From assembly GCF_000149955.1 (NCBI RefSeq), contig NC_030988.1:4416380-4480379 (forward strand): a DNA stretch of 64,000 bases, written 5' to 3'. The notes below the pieces were generated by a model. It had not been told where the DNA came from. It saw only the letters and a program-made list of their open reading frames with translations, and made no database searches. Below, piece after piece: positions 20,552-31,127 of the stretch (its first letter is position 1; every line of letters starts with the position of its first letter). A program made the position numbers and the translations under genes. The DNA comes from Fusarium oxysporum f. sp. lycopersici 4287 (lineage: Eukaryota; Ascomycota; Sordariomycetes; Hypocreales; Nectriaceae).

Positions 20552-21828
20552 TCAGGCCACCTGAAAATTTACTACAAGTAGGGGAACTGTCACATATTAC
20601 CACTAGATTCGTGCGACTGGATATGAAACGTGGACCATACTTTGGGGTTGTGAATCTGATTCCATATGCTTCTCGCCTGACTCTTTTCTATGCAACTCTC
20701 CCTTGACTCTGTATGATTTTAGCAATCATATCCTCAGCAGCTGAAACATGGTATGTCAATATAAGGTTATTTTATGTTATTCTGTTATGATCTTGATTGC
20801 TAGTATTGAATACTCTCTATTCACGCGCAGTCTCCCGTTTCGGTTTCAAATTCAATAGCTGAGATGCCCATTCTCCGCTGAAACAAGGGATAAGGAAAAG
20901 AATAGAGATAGCAGATCCGAGTAATGCATTTCCATATGTCTCACTTAAATCGCGACTCACAACATAAAAACTAAGATTAGCAATAAAATACTTCGAACAA
21001 CCGTTAAGTTGCCAAGGCAAGAGACTTAACGGCTGAATATCCAGCCCTCAGGGTAAATATCGCATGACGTTATCTGCAATTCAAGTGTCCTGGGAGGAAC
21101 CCTTTAGAACCCCCTTCTCTTGTGGCAGGTAACCAGCTGTTAAGCCGCTCCAAACCTGCAGTAAGGGAGTTTGTTCCCTCTCACGCTTCCTGAGAGACCC
21201 AATCTAACTATATACCGTCTATCAAACCTCCCCTTTCCCTGTAGCTTATAGCAACATCTCGTTTAGTCAATATAGCGTGGTGGATACGGCGGATTGGTCA
21301 GCTGTTGAGCCTGACGGCGTTGTTGGTCGGCAAGGCGCATCTTCATCCCTACCTTATAGTTAGCCACAAACGCAGTACGCAGTAAACGCAGGCGTATAAA
21401 CCTTCCGTGGGCGTGTGGTTATAGAGACTCTGACGGTCGAAAGGCGCCTCAAGGGGCAGGCCTTGCAGCGAGGTAACTCGTGAGACAACAACATACGGTA
21501 GTCTTATTACTATGCTACGCATATAGCATGATCAGCCCCGGCTAACTTTGCCAAGCGTTTCACAACTTCCTTACAATTCTACAACCACAACATCATCATC
21601 TGGCAAGATCACCACAGCACTACTCGGACAGTAAAAAGCACTCAATCAGTCGAAGGATCGCACAAGACATTCTTGAAAGGACTGGAGCCGGTTTTGAACA
21701 AGACTATCTTGTAGATTTTACTATGAAAGTTGCAGAGAGCATGCATTTTAAGTAAATCATGGAAAATGGGGACTGAATCATGTCGCAAATATCCAAAAGA
21801 AACCTCCAAGAAAGGTGAGAATGATAGC
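20552..21828. other. intergenic with a possible C-terminal coding remnant
   Basis: On the minus strand at about 21400-21265 a short frame encodes RLRLLRTAFVANYKVG, then a Q/R-rich segment and NPPYPPRYID before TAA. It has protein-like composition but no start or recognised domain. The remainder is AT-rich with no feature recognised. Confidence 0.3.
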
Positions 21829-22296
21829 TTAAGATGCAATCGGTGAAGGCTCAACCACGACGCCGTATTTATTGCCGTCGTACATTCGTGCAGTCAACAT
21901 GGACGCAACGGGACTCATGCTTCTGATCTTAGGAACAATGATACTCAGGAACCTGGCCTGAAAGCTAACGCTGACACTATCCTGGTCCACATAGGACAGG
22001 AAGCTAAAGGTGCGGGAGAACTCGCGGACGCTGCGCTCAGCAAACCAATACTTCGTCTTATCGTCATGTTTGTCGCTCTTTTCTGGCCGTTGAGGCTGCG
22101 ATTTGTTGTGGTCATCGCCATCATCTTTAATAGCTCCATGCATCGATGGGCCTTCAATAAGACCTGCAGAATGGTTCCCTGAGGTATAGCTTCGCTCGGA
22201 CTTTCCAAGGATGACCAGTATCTGTGGCTCAGTAAACTCGATGTGCACCTCCTTCTTGTTCATATCAGGAAGCTCGCTGAGGGATATACCACTACA
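21829..22296 (-). pseudogene. HSP30/HSP20 small heat-shock protein, N-terminally truncated
   Basis: On the minus strand, immediately after the stop of the PI31 copy, a frame encodes SLSELPDMNKKEVHIEFTEP, then QILVILGKSERSYTSG. After a charged linker it continues with KYWFAERSVREFSRTFSFLS and a FLSIIVPKI ending. This is the alpha-crystallin domain of fungal HSP30, including the typical long charged insert between strands. The N-terminal region and any start codon are absent, and the tail after VPKI is unrelated to the usual ending. Its border coincides with the end of the PI31 coding region, so the two were joined by rearrangement. Confidence 0.75.
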
Positions 22297-22297
22297 C

Positions 22298-23481
22298 TTA
22301 AATGATGTCTCCGCCAAATGGATTGTTTCCTCTTCCGCCGCCAGGGCCAGTAAGATCCCATCGCGCTCCAGGTGGTGCCTGAGGGTCGAAGCCGGATGAT
22401 CCATCGCCTCCTTGACCTCCAAACAATGGGTCATCAAAGGTGGGATGCATACCCGAGCCACCGCCGGGTCGAGGTAACACTCCACCGGTGAACGAACCGC
22501 GAAGAGGATCATGGGTGCCCAGACCGGGCGGATTCAAATCATCGTGGCCGATATTGTAAGGCGATCTACCAGGCATTTGAAGGCCGCTTCGTGGAGGCCG
22601 GTTCACTTCGTACTCATCCTCAAAGCCTGGAGGGGTAAAGTCTCCCACTGGTTGAGGTCGAGGACGGGCCATCTCGGGAGGCGGAATCTCAGGAGGCGGA
22701 AGCAAATCGAGGTTTGGCATGGGATAACGACGGAAAGGCTGGTTTGGGCCCAGCGACTTCTTGGGCGCGGTGCCCGAAGCGTGCATTGGCTTCTTCAACG
22801 GTCTCGACACTGCCTTCGCTTTGAAGGTTGGGAATTAATTTCTGGATAATGTTGACTTTAAGATCATGAAGCATATCTGTCAAGGGTGATTAGCATAAGG
22901 TATTAGAAGAAAGCATGGAGAAGGGGAAACATGCCAGCGATGGCTTGCTTAGAGGTAAAGACACCCTGAAGCTTTTCAGCAATATTACTTCGATTTTCCT
23001 CATGGTCCTTGATCGTAAAATGAACAAGGAGTTTCTCAGATTTCACGACTTCGCCAATAGGTCGCTCAAAACGACAAATGTTGTTATCTCCAACCGCTTG
23101 TCCCTGAATCTCGATCCTTTGACCTATGGGATTGACACGGATGCTGAAAGCCATGGCCGACTGTTTATGCGAGTATAAAATGCTGCAAGAACCGAAGCCT
23201 GAGTTCCATTGTGGCGGTAGGCGAGGAGCCAGCGATTCGCATTCAGCTGCTGCTTTGGTGTCAGCTAAGACATGATGGGCATGGAAGGGATACTTACGCA
23301 GTTTCTTGTCCTTGTCGAAGCCTTGAAGCTTGAAGCCAAGGGCGACCAAGTAGGCATAGATAAGGAGAGCGATGACTTCATAGGGCGATGCGAGATCCGA
23401 TGAGTCATCACTGGGGGGATGTGCAGGGAGAGCGTCTGCCATGCCATCGAGGATGGCGGTGACGCTGAGAGGATCTGACAT
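22298..23481 (-). pseudogene. PI31-like proteasome regulator copy, frameshifted
   Basis: Exon 1 (23481-23298) encodes the PI31 N-terminal start with ILDGMADALPAHP and ALGFKLQGFD. A 51-nt intron leads to exon 2 (23246-22935) with LAPRLPPQWNSGFGS. The next intron (22934-22877) has a GC donor (GCATGT) instead of GT. Exon 3 starts DMLHDLKVNIIQKLIP. Near 22710-22745 the frame shifts by one base. The C-terminal Pro/Gly-rich region then continues in another frame: PPPEIPPPEMA, PPGFEDEYEVNRPPR, GGSGMHPTFDDPLFGGQ, ending FGGDII. In PI31 this tail binds the 20S proteasome. One indel is the only clear lesion, so it may be recent or an assembly error. Confidence 0.8.
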
Positions 23482-24316
23482 TATGAGTTGTGATATCTTT
23501 GATGTCGAGTTGTTGATGGCTTTGATAAGAAGTCTCTCTCTTTTTTTTCTTTTTCTTTTGCTAAATGCCCAGTAGGTAAGGTAATGGAGACGGTACAGGT
23601 CAGAAGTTACTAGAGCGAGGCAGTGATACTGAGGCAGCCGCCTGCTTCAGTTTCGTAATTTCGGTATCCACCCGAGACCCACCTCAATGGATAAGCCAAA
23701 TTTGGCGGCTATCCGGGTTGACGGATCAGGATTTATCCGACCCACAAGGAGGAAGGTTGGTGTCAATCACGTTAGCTCAATTTGAAAAATCTTAATTACT
23801 TAGCTTTCAATCAACACAACACCCACTCATGAATACGTGCCTCATGGCAACGCTCATGATATACCAACTCAATCAATCCAGCACCACCAACCAAACAATC
23901 ATGCGTCTCGCAAGTTGAATTAATTGATATATTACATGAACCTCATGTGGCCGCCTAATATCGAGGCAGAAATCCAGATCGCGCCGGGACACTAACCTAC
24001 ACTAGATAGTCACAGATGAAAATCTACTATCAAATGCCAGCTTGGTTCGCTGTAAGCCTAAGTACCTGCTATTGTAAACTAACGCGTAGCCCCCACCACG
24101 GATGTGCACGCGCCAGCAAGACAACCCAAAGGACTGCCAGTGTCATAAAAATTCCATATCACATCCTCTCCATCCAATCAAAGATCTCTAATTGCAAATC
24201 TCAGCCCCCCTAAACAAGTTTATTTTTGAATGTTTTATACTCATGTAAGTCTAACTGCTATAAATGAACTAACAGGAATATATTTCAGAACCAAGCGACA
24301 AATGCCAAAGACTCAT
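23482..24316. other. intergenic, upstream of PI31 copy
   Basis: A T/C-rich run (TCTCTCTTTTTTTTCTTTTTC, about 23532-23552) lies just upstream of the PI31 start on its coding strand. Otherwise nothing is recognised. Confidence 0.3.
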
Positions 24317-25695
24317 TTATTGATGTGACGAGTAGTTTGAAAGCGGTCCGCCAGCATGAATGGTCAGTAGATGGATGTTGTCAGAACTCACCACGCCAGA
24401 TGCGTCCTCGTTATTGTTAGGATTAACATCATCGTAAGGGAATGCGTAACCTCTGCCATCAATCTCATATGAATGGACTATCCTGCTATAGTGATTAGTA
24501 GGATTTACCGTGTAGTAGGATGTTTGACCCAAGCTCGGCTCCATAAACCCGCTATCGAGTAACAAAGTAGATCGTACAAGACCAGCACACAAACGTGGAA
24601 CAATAGTAGTATGACTTAGACTATCGTTCTCTGAGATAGCAAAAGGTCCACTGTTGCAGCCCCAAATGTCTTTATCGTCAGGTTTAGGGAGTCCGCGCTC
24701 GTGTCCGTCACATTTCAGTTTGTGACGTACAACCCTGCATTTGATCATGCCCGCTGTAGATTGCGTGTCTATTACGAGATCCCGAGTGGTGTATCTCTCC
24801 CAAACATGGTCAACATAGTGCTTCCAATAACTTCCAAATATTCCGGGATTGACATCATACTGATTACCGGGAGATAACACTCGGATCGGCCTTCCAGCCG
24901 TGTCTGCAATACATAGCGAGGTCCACTTATGATTGTCTAGCTTTCTCTGTTTAATTAGATCGTCACAGATCTTGATAACAGCATCTGCTTCGAGTCCTGC
25001 TGTGGTTTGGGTACTCCCATCTTTTGCAACAAGCGTCATACCAAGAACTAGACCCACAAAATCCACATAGCTTATGTTGGCGTAGAGAAGATTTCTGATG
25101 CAAGTAAATTCTACGAAACCCCAGCTCACGTTTGCGTTGGGATCTCGGAGGTTTGTGACTGAAGGCTGAACTAAGCTGTTACCATCACCTATATCGACGA
25201 CGAAAAATTGCAGATCACCATTCGATTCGAAAAGTAGATGCGGCCAGAACGAATAAAGGAAGGGAGTGTAATACTCAGCGATTCACCCTTCGAAGGTAGG
25301 GATATGGCGACATCATTTGTGACTTTGACAGGTAGGCGAGACCCTCTAGCGTCAGGATAAATAAGCTTGCCATTGTCGAGAGCGAAAAATACCTTGCCGC
25401 CGGCGTCCAAACCGGTTATATAGGCTTTTACACTGCTTTTATTGAAATTATTAACCAGTTTTATCGGTAAAGGACCCGCGTCTAAGCCACGACCTGTTAG
25501 AAAAAGACGCGTAGTCGTGGAGAGCGTTTCAGAGAGCAGATTGTCGGTGGTGACTTCAACGTCCTCGAGTCCTCCTGGGTCAACCTTGATGAACCCTTCT
25601 GGCGTGAAAAAACGTCTATGTGGGGATGGAACAGTGCTGGATGCAGTTACCAACGACGTTTTTAGCAGAACAACTAATAGGAAGATGATACGCAT
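24317..25695 (-). pseudogene. GH64 beta-1,3-glucanase, broken by a CGAAT duplication
   Basis: The 5' part (25695-25220) starts with a signal peptide (MRIIFLLVVLLKTSLVTASS) and the N-terminal beta-barrel ending SFIRSGRIYFS. The next family block NGDLQFFVVDIGDGN is read only in another frame because CGAAT is duplicated (minus strand CGAATCGAAT, plus 25220-25229). From there the frame stays open to the stop, with VSWGFVEFT, YANISYVDFVGLVLGM, SLCIADTAGRP, WGCNSGPFAI, VPRLCAGLVRSTLL and NHYSRIVHSYEIDGRGYAF. This is the full GH64 catalytic, thaumatin-like fold of about 455 codons. An active enzyme would be secreted and cut beta-1,3-glucan. No intron can remove the duplication. Confidence 0.85.
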
Positions 25696-26507
25696 AGCAG
25701 AGTAACAACGGCTAAAAATTTGAACTGGAACACGAGACGGGGCACGATCAATGTATGACCGACTTGGGTTGCTATGTTCATCGATTTAGAGCGGAATGCA
25801 CGTATACTTATACAAGCAGGTGGTGAGAGGAGAACTGTTAGGGACTCATGACTATGGCCTATTAACGGCCGCTGGTTTACCTAGCACTATGATTTTCAAA
25901 TCATTTCTGCTCGAAAGCTCTGTAACATTCCCGCCCTGCGCCGGCAACATGAAGAATTTTTAAGTTCCTCACCTTAATGTATTTGCCTTAGCCGCAGAGC
26001 CCATGTGGCATCGAATATCTAGTGGGGAGAATAAGTGTCAGTCTGTAATAAGTGTGGCAGCCCATCCAGCGTTCTACTTGGTGAATACCCGCACTACTTT
26101 AGGTGTACATGTGGAGGTGGACTTTTGGACATCCTCTTCTTAGTGCTGTCTCCTACGTCAACTTTTCCGCTCACTGTATGCTTTTGTGTCTTCCGCCCGC
26201 TGCTTTATTTTCTTTTCGTGGTTGGAAAAGAAAACTTGGCGGATACCCGACCTCTGGTTCGAGTGTTCAACCGCTGTCAAAGGAACGCTCTTAAACTTAA
26301 CTTATAAGCTACGTCAAATAGATGTTCCCGGTATTACAGAAGGCAAAAGTTTCTGGGCTCGGCACAGACAGAACTCAAGGCTGGCTCTAGTCTTGTGGCG
26401 GTAAGAGATGGCCCTCGGGAGGCAAAATGGGCAATGGACCACTGCCAACTGGTTATCCGACAATACACGGATCGCATTTAATACATAAATTCATCAGACT
26501 ACGTGAT
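25696..26507. other. intergenic
   Basis: A short open frame at 26035-26307 begins with CNKCGSPSSV and may be a chance frame. The rest is featureless. Confidence 0.3.
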
Positions 26508-27173
26508 TCAGTACTCAGCGTAGCGAACCATCATACCAGCGCGCATCCCAGTAACCTCCTTCCCTCCTGTTCTACTAAGTACAATCTCATTTAGCCGCTG
26601 GATAATTGCGTGTTCGTAGAGCTTTGGCCTATCATTTGCCACCATGTTTCCAAAATGCTTAGTAAAATAGTTGAAAGTCTGAGTGGCTGCGGTCGCAAGA
26701 TCAGCTCTGTGCTGACTTTCGTACGACGAATGTCTACCGAGGACATCCAAAATCTCCCATTTGTCAAGAATTATGTTGGCATATCGTATGAGTACTATGT
26801 TCAAGCTATTGAGAACCATCGTGTAGTGTTGGGTCCGGTATTTAGAGCTGGGCTTGCATGATGGCTTGTGGCGCTGGGAAAGATCGGATTTTTGGACGCG
26901 ACGTGATTTGGCTTGGCTCGGATCAACAACAGAGTTTGTCGGTATGGCCGGTAGCTTCCCAGACGATCGAGTAGGTCTGGCTCTTGCGGATGTGAGGGCT
27001 ACTATTCGTTCGGATCTTCTGCGTCCCTTGGGATAACATTGTTGCTGTTGTCTCAGCTCGGTGGAGATGGAACTGAACGAATTGGCGGACGGGCCATTGT
27101 GAGTATGGTAAAGCTCGACCTTCGTCAAAGACGATCTAGATGAGGGGTTCCCAGAGCTTCTGGTAATTGCCAT
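26508..27173 (-). CDS. hypothetical protein, 221 aa
   Basis: The frame opens with ATG at 27173. The first half is Ser/Arg-rich and probably disordered (RRRSERIVALTSARARPTR). The second half is more structured, with VLIRYANIILDKWEILDVLG, TFNYFTKHFGNMVA and LYEHAIIQRLNEIVL, predicted helical. No signal peptide, membrane segment or known motif was recognised. An in-frame stretch continues 31 codons upstream of the ATG without another Met. A real gene is likely but not certain. Confidence 0.45.
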   Translation of the reverse strand: MAITRSSGNPSSRSSLTKVELYHTHNGPSANSFSSISTELRQQQQCYPKGRRRSERIVALTSARARPTRSSGKLPAIPTNSVVDPSQAKSRRVQKSDLSQRHKPSCKPSSKYRTQHYTMVLNSLNIVLIRYANIILDKWEILDVLGRHSSYESQHRADLATAATQTFNYFTKHFGNMVANDRPKLYEHAIIQRLNEIVLSRTGGKEVTGMRAGMMVRYAEY

Positions 27174-27641
27174 CGTGGTTGAGAGACTTGGCTTAGTTGA
27201 AGTCTCCAGCTGGCCTGGGTTGTTTGTTGAGCCTGGTTCGTGATGTTCTATGCTGCAATTCAGCAATTACTTGTTGTTCAGTGGGCTTCGCGTCACACCC
27301 GATCGCGTCGTGGCGAAAGGCTCAGACGCCGTAACAAGGTGCGAGTGTTTGAGGGGGCAAGTGGTGAATCAAAGCATGGGAAGATATGAGAATTTATTGG
27401 TTGCTGCAAACAATTCCGACGCTTGTTCCAGGGGACGCTGCTCGGCCACTTGAAAATCCGGCAGGCGCTTTGCGCCTCGAAATTGATTCCTGAGGTAATC
27501 ATTGGCGTGACAAAATTACGCCAAGTGGGGAATACTAGTCTGCAGTCCCTGGTTACTGTGAGACAGGCGCACAGTTCTGGCATGGTCAGACCCTTGTAGC
27601 AATGTCTTTATGATTACAACAGAGCAACAAAAGCAAGAATC

Positions 27642-27944
27642 ATGGGTTCATATCTGTCTCTGCAATTGAATTGGTTCTGCAGGACGTTGCCTTTTCAATG
27701 GAATGATATGTCTGCTACGTACCATGATGACCGGCTAAACCGTAAGCAGCCTCGGAGCTCGGTCAATAATGTTCTAAGTACTTATGGGGCATTCCCAGGC
27801 ATCTCTAATAGTCAACTACCCATAATGCCCCTTACTAACACTGGGACCTTCCAGCCCCCTAAGCAGCTGTTGCAAGCATATAAAATCAAAGAGCCAGGTG
27901 CTTACATTGGTGTTACTCCAGAATTCAATGATGCGACGACGTGA
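27642..27944 (+). CDS. hypothetical small protein, 100 aa
   Basis: A single open frame with ATG start and TGA stop. It is Asn/Pro/Ser-rich with no signal peptide, transmembrane segment or recognised motif. It could be a chance frame. Confidence 0.25.
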   Translation: MGSYLSLQLNWFCRTLPFQWNDMSATYHDDRLNRKQPRSSVNNVLSTYGAFPGISNSQLPIMPLTNTGTFQPPKQLLQAYKIKEPGAYIGVTPEFNDATT

Positions 27945-28609
27945 TTCATTTTCCAAATTATTACGTATCGAGGTCATACATTGAATACCAAACACGAATA
28001 AGTCAAAAGGGCCTGGTTCTGACTCTTTCGTCTAGCCACAAAGGACCCATTCTGCCTTGAGTCAAGAAGCACTTCAGACGCAAGATTTGGGGAAATCCAT
28101 CCGGTTTTAGACCGTCGCTATCTCGGCGCTCGAGAAAGCTACAGAATAACTAGGGGACCCTATTTCCGTTCATCACATCCAGGAAGGTCCAAATACCTCA
28201 ATCCGACAAGGGATGGGGGCGGCGTAGCTCGTTGGTGTGGCTCTCCGATGTCACGTTGCAAAAGATTTTTTCGGGCTGGAATTGAATTTTGGAAATAGGT
28301 AGCAGCGTACGTCAAGGATGATGATGCACTCGTTGGTCTTCATTCATTACCATTGAGCTCAAGCGAGTTTTTATACTTATCAAGCTCCTATGTTGTTCTT
28401 AGCAACATTGCCTCCGCCCGCGTGGATCATGATGATCAGCCGTGAGGCCAATGGCGTCCTTTGGTGCAGCTGCTCGCAGGAAGCAGTGCGCTCGCAACCC
28501 GCAAAGGGCAGCTTTGACCCCCTCGGCGCAGCTGAGGTGTAGCTAATCTCTATTGGGTTGATCTTCCAAGACCCGATTCTCCATCCCCGAAGGGCCTAAC
28601 GGCCTGGAA
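27945..28609. other. intergenic
   Basis: Nothing recognised; moderately GC-rich near 28470-28600. Confidence 0.3.
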
Positions 28610-28880
28610 GTGTGTAAATTGAATTGTGTTAGGATACCGGTATATTTGTACAGGGTCAGGATCTCTCTAGGACTCAGACAGTCAAATTGGCCATTCTTGA
28701 GGCTAATGAGCCTTCATAACTGCCATCAGAAAGAATTCAGAGAGTTGACCTTCGTTACATCTGTTACCAAAGACGCACGGTTTTGGGTTGTAGCTACTTG
28801 CGATCTCAGGGGTCACGGGCCTATTTTAGGTGTCTAAAGCTGCTTGATTAATCTAGGCAAGAGAATTTTTGGCACTATCT
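28610..28880 (+). repeat. diverged copy of the 53-kb LINE-related repeat
   Basis: This stretch shares AATTCAGAGAGTTGACCTT with 53045-53070 (GATTCAGAGAGTTGACCTTT). Downstream it shares GGTTGTAGCTACT..GATCT.AGGGG and GCAAGAGAATTT with 53735-53832. The hairpin-rich core between those two blocks at 53 kb is absent here. One perfect hairpin remains: AGGCT-AATG-AGCCT at 28700-28713. Confidence 0.65.
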
Positions 28881-28895
28881 TCAGAATCCTCCTCA

Positions 28896-29320
28896 TTAAG
28901 TCCCTAACTGGCAATGGTTCACCGTTCTAGCGGCTAACTTATCTTCATGATCAACCTGGAGCACACTACGTCGTTTCAGCACGCGGCTGACCGGGAGAAA
29001 GATCCAGAGGTGAACGGCAGCACTCAATGTCTTACGCGTTACTCTGTTCCAACCGAAGATATCTTGTTCATTCCGTGCGCGACGTCGTTCTACACAAAAT
29101 TCCAGTAAGTTTCATGTATATCGGAATAATAAGATTCTCTTTAGTGAACGAATAACTAACCTTGTATCGCATAATAACAAAATGTGATTATCAGCAGACC
29201 AACAAGCACTGCAGCAATAATGATCGCAACTTTTGCGCCTTTGGATAAAGAGCCTTCGGGCGCACTAGAGCTACTGCTCTTTATGGGATGGTGTGCTGAG
29301 TGGCCTTGAGGCTTAGCCAT
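28896..29320 (-). CDS. small single-pass membrane protein, about 117 aa
   Basis: Exon 1 (29320-29161) encodes MAKPQGHSAHHPIKSSSSSA, then GAKVAIIIAAVLVGLLIITF, a clear transmembrane helix, and CYY. A 71-nt intron (29160-29090, donor GTTAGT, acceptor TGTGTAG) joins exon 2, which begins with a basic run (RRRARNEQD), as expected on the cytosolic side, and ends at TAA 28898-28896. Without splicing the frame would stop after 54 aa. This Ser-rich, one-helix, Arg-cluster layout is common among fungal small membrane proteins of unknown role. Confidence 0.45.
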
Positions 29321-30195
29321 GATCGACCTGTGGGATGGTCAATTTGCCAACCACTTGATGTATATATACTTTCAAACGTCATATTAGGCTCTTAGTCTGA
29401 GAACGGTCAGTAATAGTAGCGAACCCTGGTGTCCATACCATACCATGCCATATACCCTAAGTAAAGTGATTAGTGAGGGTAGGAGCACAGGCCACAGCGG
29501 TGGCCACTGTAGTTTTTACGATGTACAAGACCAAACATAAGAATAAAAACCTCATACAGTAAAAACAGGCCAAAGCAGTTCTCAGTCAGGCATTCTCTTC
29601 CTCCGGGCGGTAGAGAATAGTTCTTAGAAACAGGTCAAAAGCTGGCAGCTTGTTGAATTCTGCTCAAACCAATAACGTCCCAAGCAAGTCTAGGCATGTT
29701 AGCACCATATGGCCACAAGTCCAGGCCTATGGTCAATGTCTACTTAACGACGCAGCTGCGCGAGAGGAGGTGTAGCGAGAAACCCCATGTAATGGAATAT
29801 GTTCTTCCCTTTTGGACTCTTCTGGGCCCGCATACTATTTTCAAGGACATAGAGTTTGGCTTAACTCCCTATCGATATCTTGAAATCATAGCAGGCCAAG
29901 AGCCGTCAACTTACGTTGTCGCGCCATGAGTAGGCATTCAGAAGATTGGTCACTGTTCGAGTGGACATGTAACCCATGCCCTCCGTCAAAGGCGGAAGAC
30001 GAGGGCCATATTGCATGAAACATACGACAAAAGAAAGTACTAACAACCTACTTTGAATCTCGTGACTAGATTTACAGAAAGCACCCCAAAGCATGTCTTT
30101 TCTGGGCCTCGATTACCTAGCCTGAGGAGTATAGCCTAGAGGCATTCCTACGGTTCAAGGAAAGTTCCAAGCAAGAATATAATACAATAGCCTTG
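29321..30195. other. intergenic
   Basis: Only short frames without recognised motifs; likely the promoter of the small membrane protein in its first part. Confidence 0.3.
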
Positions 30196-30525
30196 ATGAT
30201 TGCAGATTTGCAAAAGGGCAACGAGACCTCAACTCCAGAAATATTATTTCAGTGCGTTGCGGTATCTGACTACATGAGAACGTTACCCTCCTCAGCACAA
30301 CTATGCTCCTCCTGTGCAGAGGCAATCCTTGAGGTTGCCGATATCATCTGGAGACGTTGCCAAAAACATATCTTCTGTAAGACTTGCTATGACGAATATC
30401 CTTCCGAGAGCCTGAAGTCAATCTATTCCTGGTGTCCTTGCTTTGATCCTATTGGTTTAGGATATATCGGAACGTATGAGACTTTTCCAGCGGCGAGCTT
30501 GCTCAGACTAGGTCTTCTCGAATAA
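30196..30525 (+). CDS. Cys-rich RING-like hypothetical protein, 109 aa
   Basis: The frame starts at ATG 30196. The central part reads LCSSCAEAILEV, then RRCQKHIFCKTCYDEYP, followed by YSWCPCFDP. Cys and His spacing (CxxC, C-x2-HxxCxxC, CxC) resembles a zinc-binding RING or treble-clef fold, but ligand order does not fit the classical RING consensus well. The protein is short and may be a fragment. Zinc binding is inference. Confidence 0.4.
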   Translation: MIADLQKGNETSTPEILFQCVAVSDYMRTLPSSAQLCSSCAEAILEVADIIWRRCQKHIFCKTCYDEYPSESLKSIYSWCPCFDPIGLGYIGTYETFPAASLLRLGLLE

Positions 30526-30677
30526 GTGGAGTATCCCGCTTGACCAACAGCTATTTGACCTCACTGCAAAATGTTGAAGCAGCAGTCGCCCTCACAAAAA
30601 ATCGTCGACAGACTGGCAAAAGTTTCCAACTAGACGACGTTAGAACTCAGGAAAGGCTTCAAGTTAGTCACTATATT

Positions 30678-31127
30678 TCAACTAGTAGCAGCGCGTAGGA
30701 TCTGGATAATCTTTTCATGACGATGTAATGATGCTAGATGTAGGGCTGTTGCGCGCCCTCCTCTTTGTGCACCAGCATCGGCGCCTTCGACGAGAAGAAA
30801 CTGAACGATATGTATATGCCCTCCAGATGATGCTAGGCAAAGGGCTTCGTTTAATGTCGATCGGATTGTGCATTCGCACTCTATGTCATGGGCAATACAT
30901 TGCCATTTGTGAGCGCCGATGGCTTTCCTGACCGTATTTAACCTTCCTTTCTTTATAGCCCAGAGTAGGGCAGCTGGGCTGTCGCTTTTCGTATCGCGGT
31001 AATATAAGATGTCGTCAATGATGGGGTAGATTTGCTTGCTAGTACGAAGCAAAGTGGCAAGTTCTTTTGGCTCGAGGAAAGTAGCAATTATGAAGTAAAG
31101 TTCTGGCGGTAAGGTAAGAAGTGCCAT
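30678..31127 (-). CDS. F-box-like protein with ankyrin repeats, short
   Basis: The N-terminus MALLTLPPELYFIIATFLEP and the following ELATLLRTSKQIYPIIDDIL form an F-box-like motif (LP.EL...I..FL). Ankyrin repeats follow: ALLWAIKKGRLNTVRKAIGA, ALCLASSGGHIHIVQFLLVE and TALHLASLHRHEKIIQILRA. The protein ends at 149 aa after two to three repeats, whereas fungal F-box/ankyrin proteins are usually several hundred residues long, so it may be truncated. It would act as a substrate adaptor of SCF ubiquitin ligases if expressed. Confidence 0.65.
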   Translation of the reverse strand: MALLTLPPELYFIIATFLEPKELATLLRTSKQIYPIIDDILYYRDTKSDSPAALLWAIKKGRLNTVRKAIGAHKWQCIAHDIECECTIRSTLNEALCLASSGGHIHIVQFLLVEGADAGAQRGGRATALHLASLHRHEKIIQILRAATS

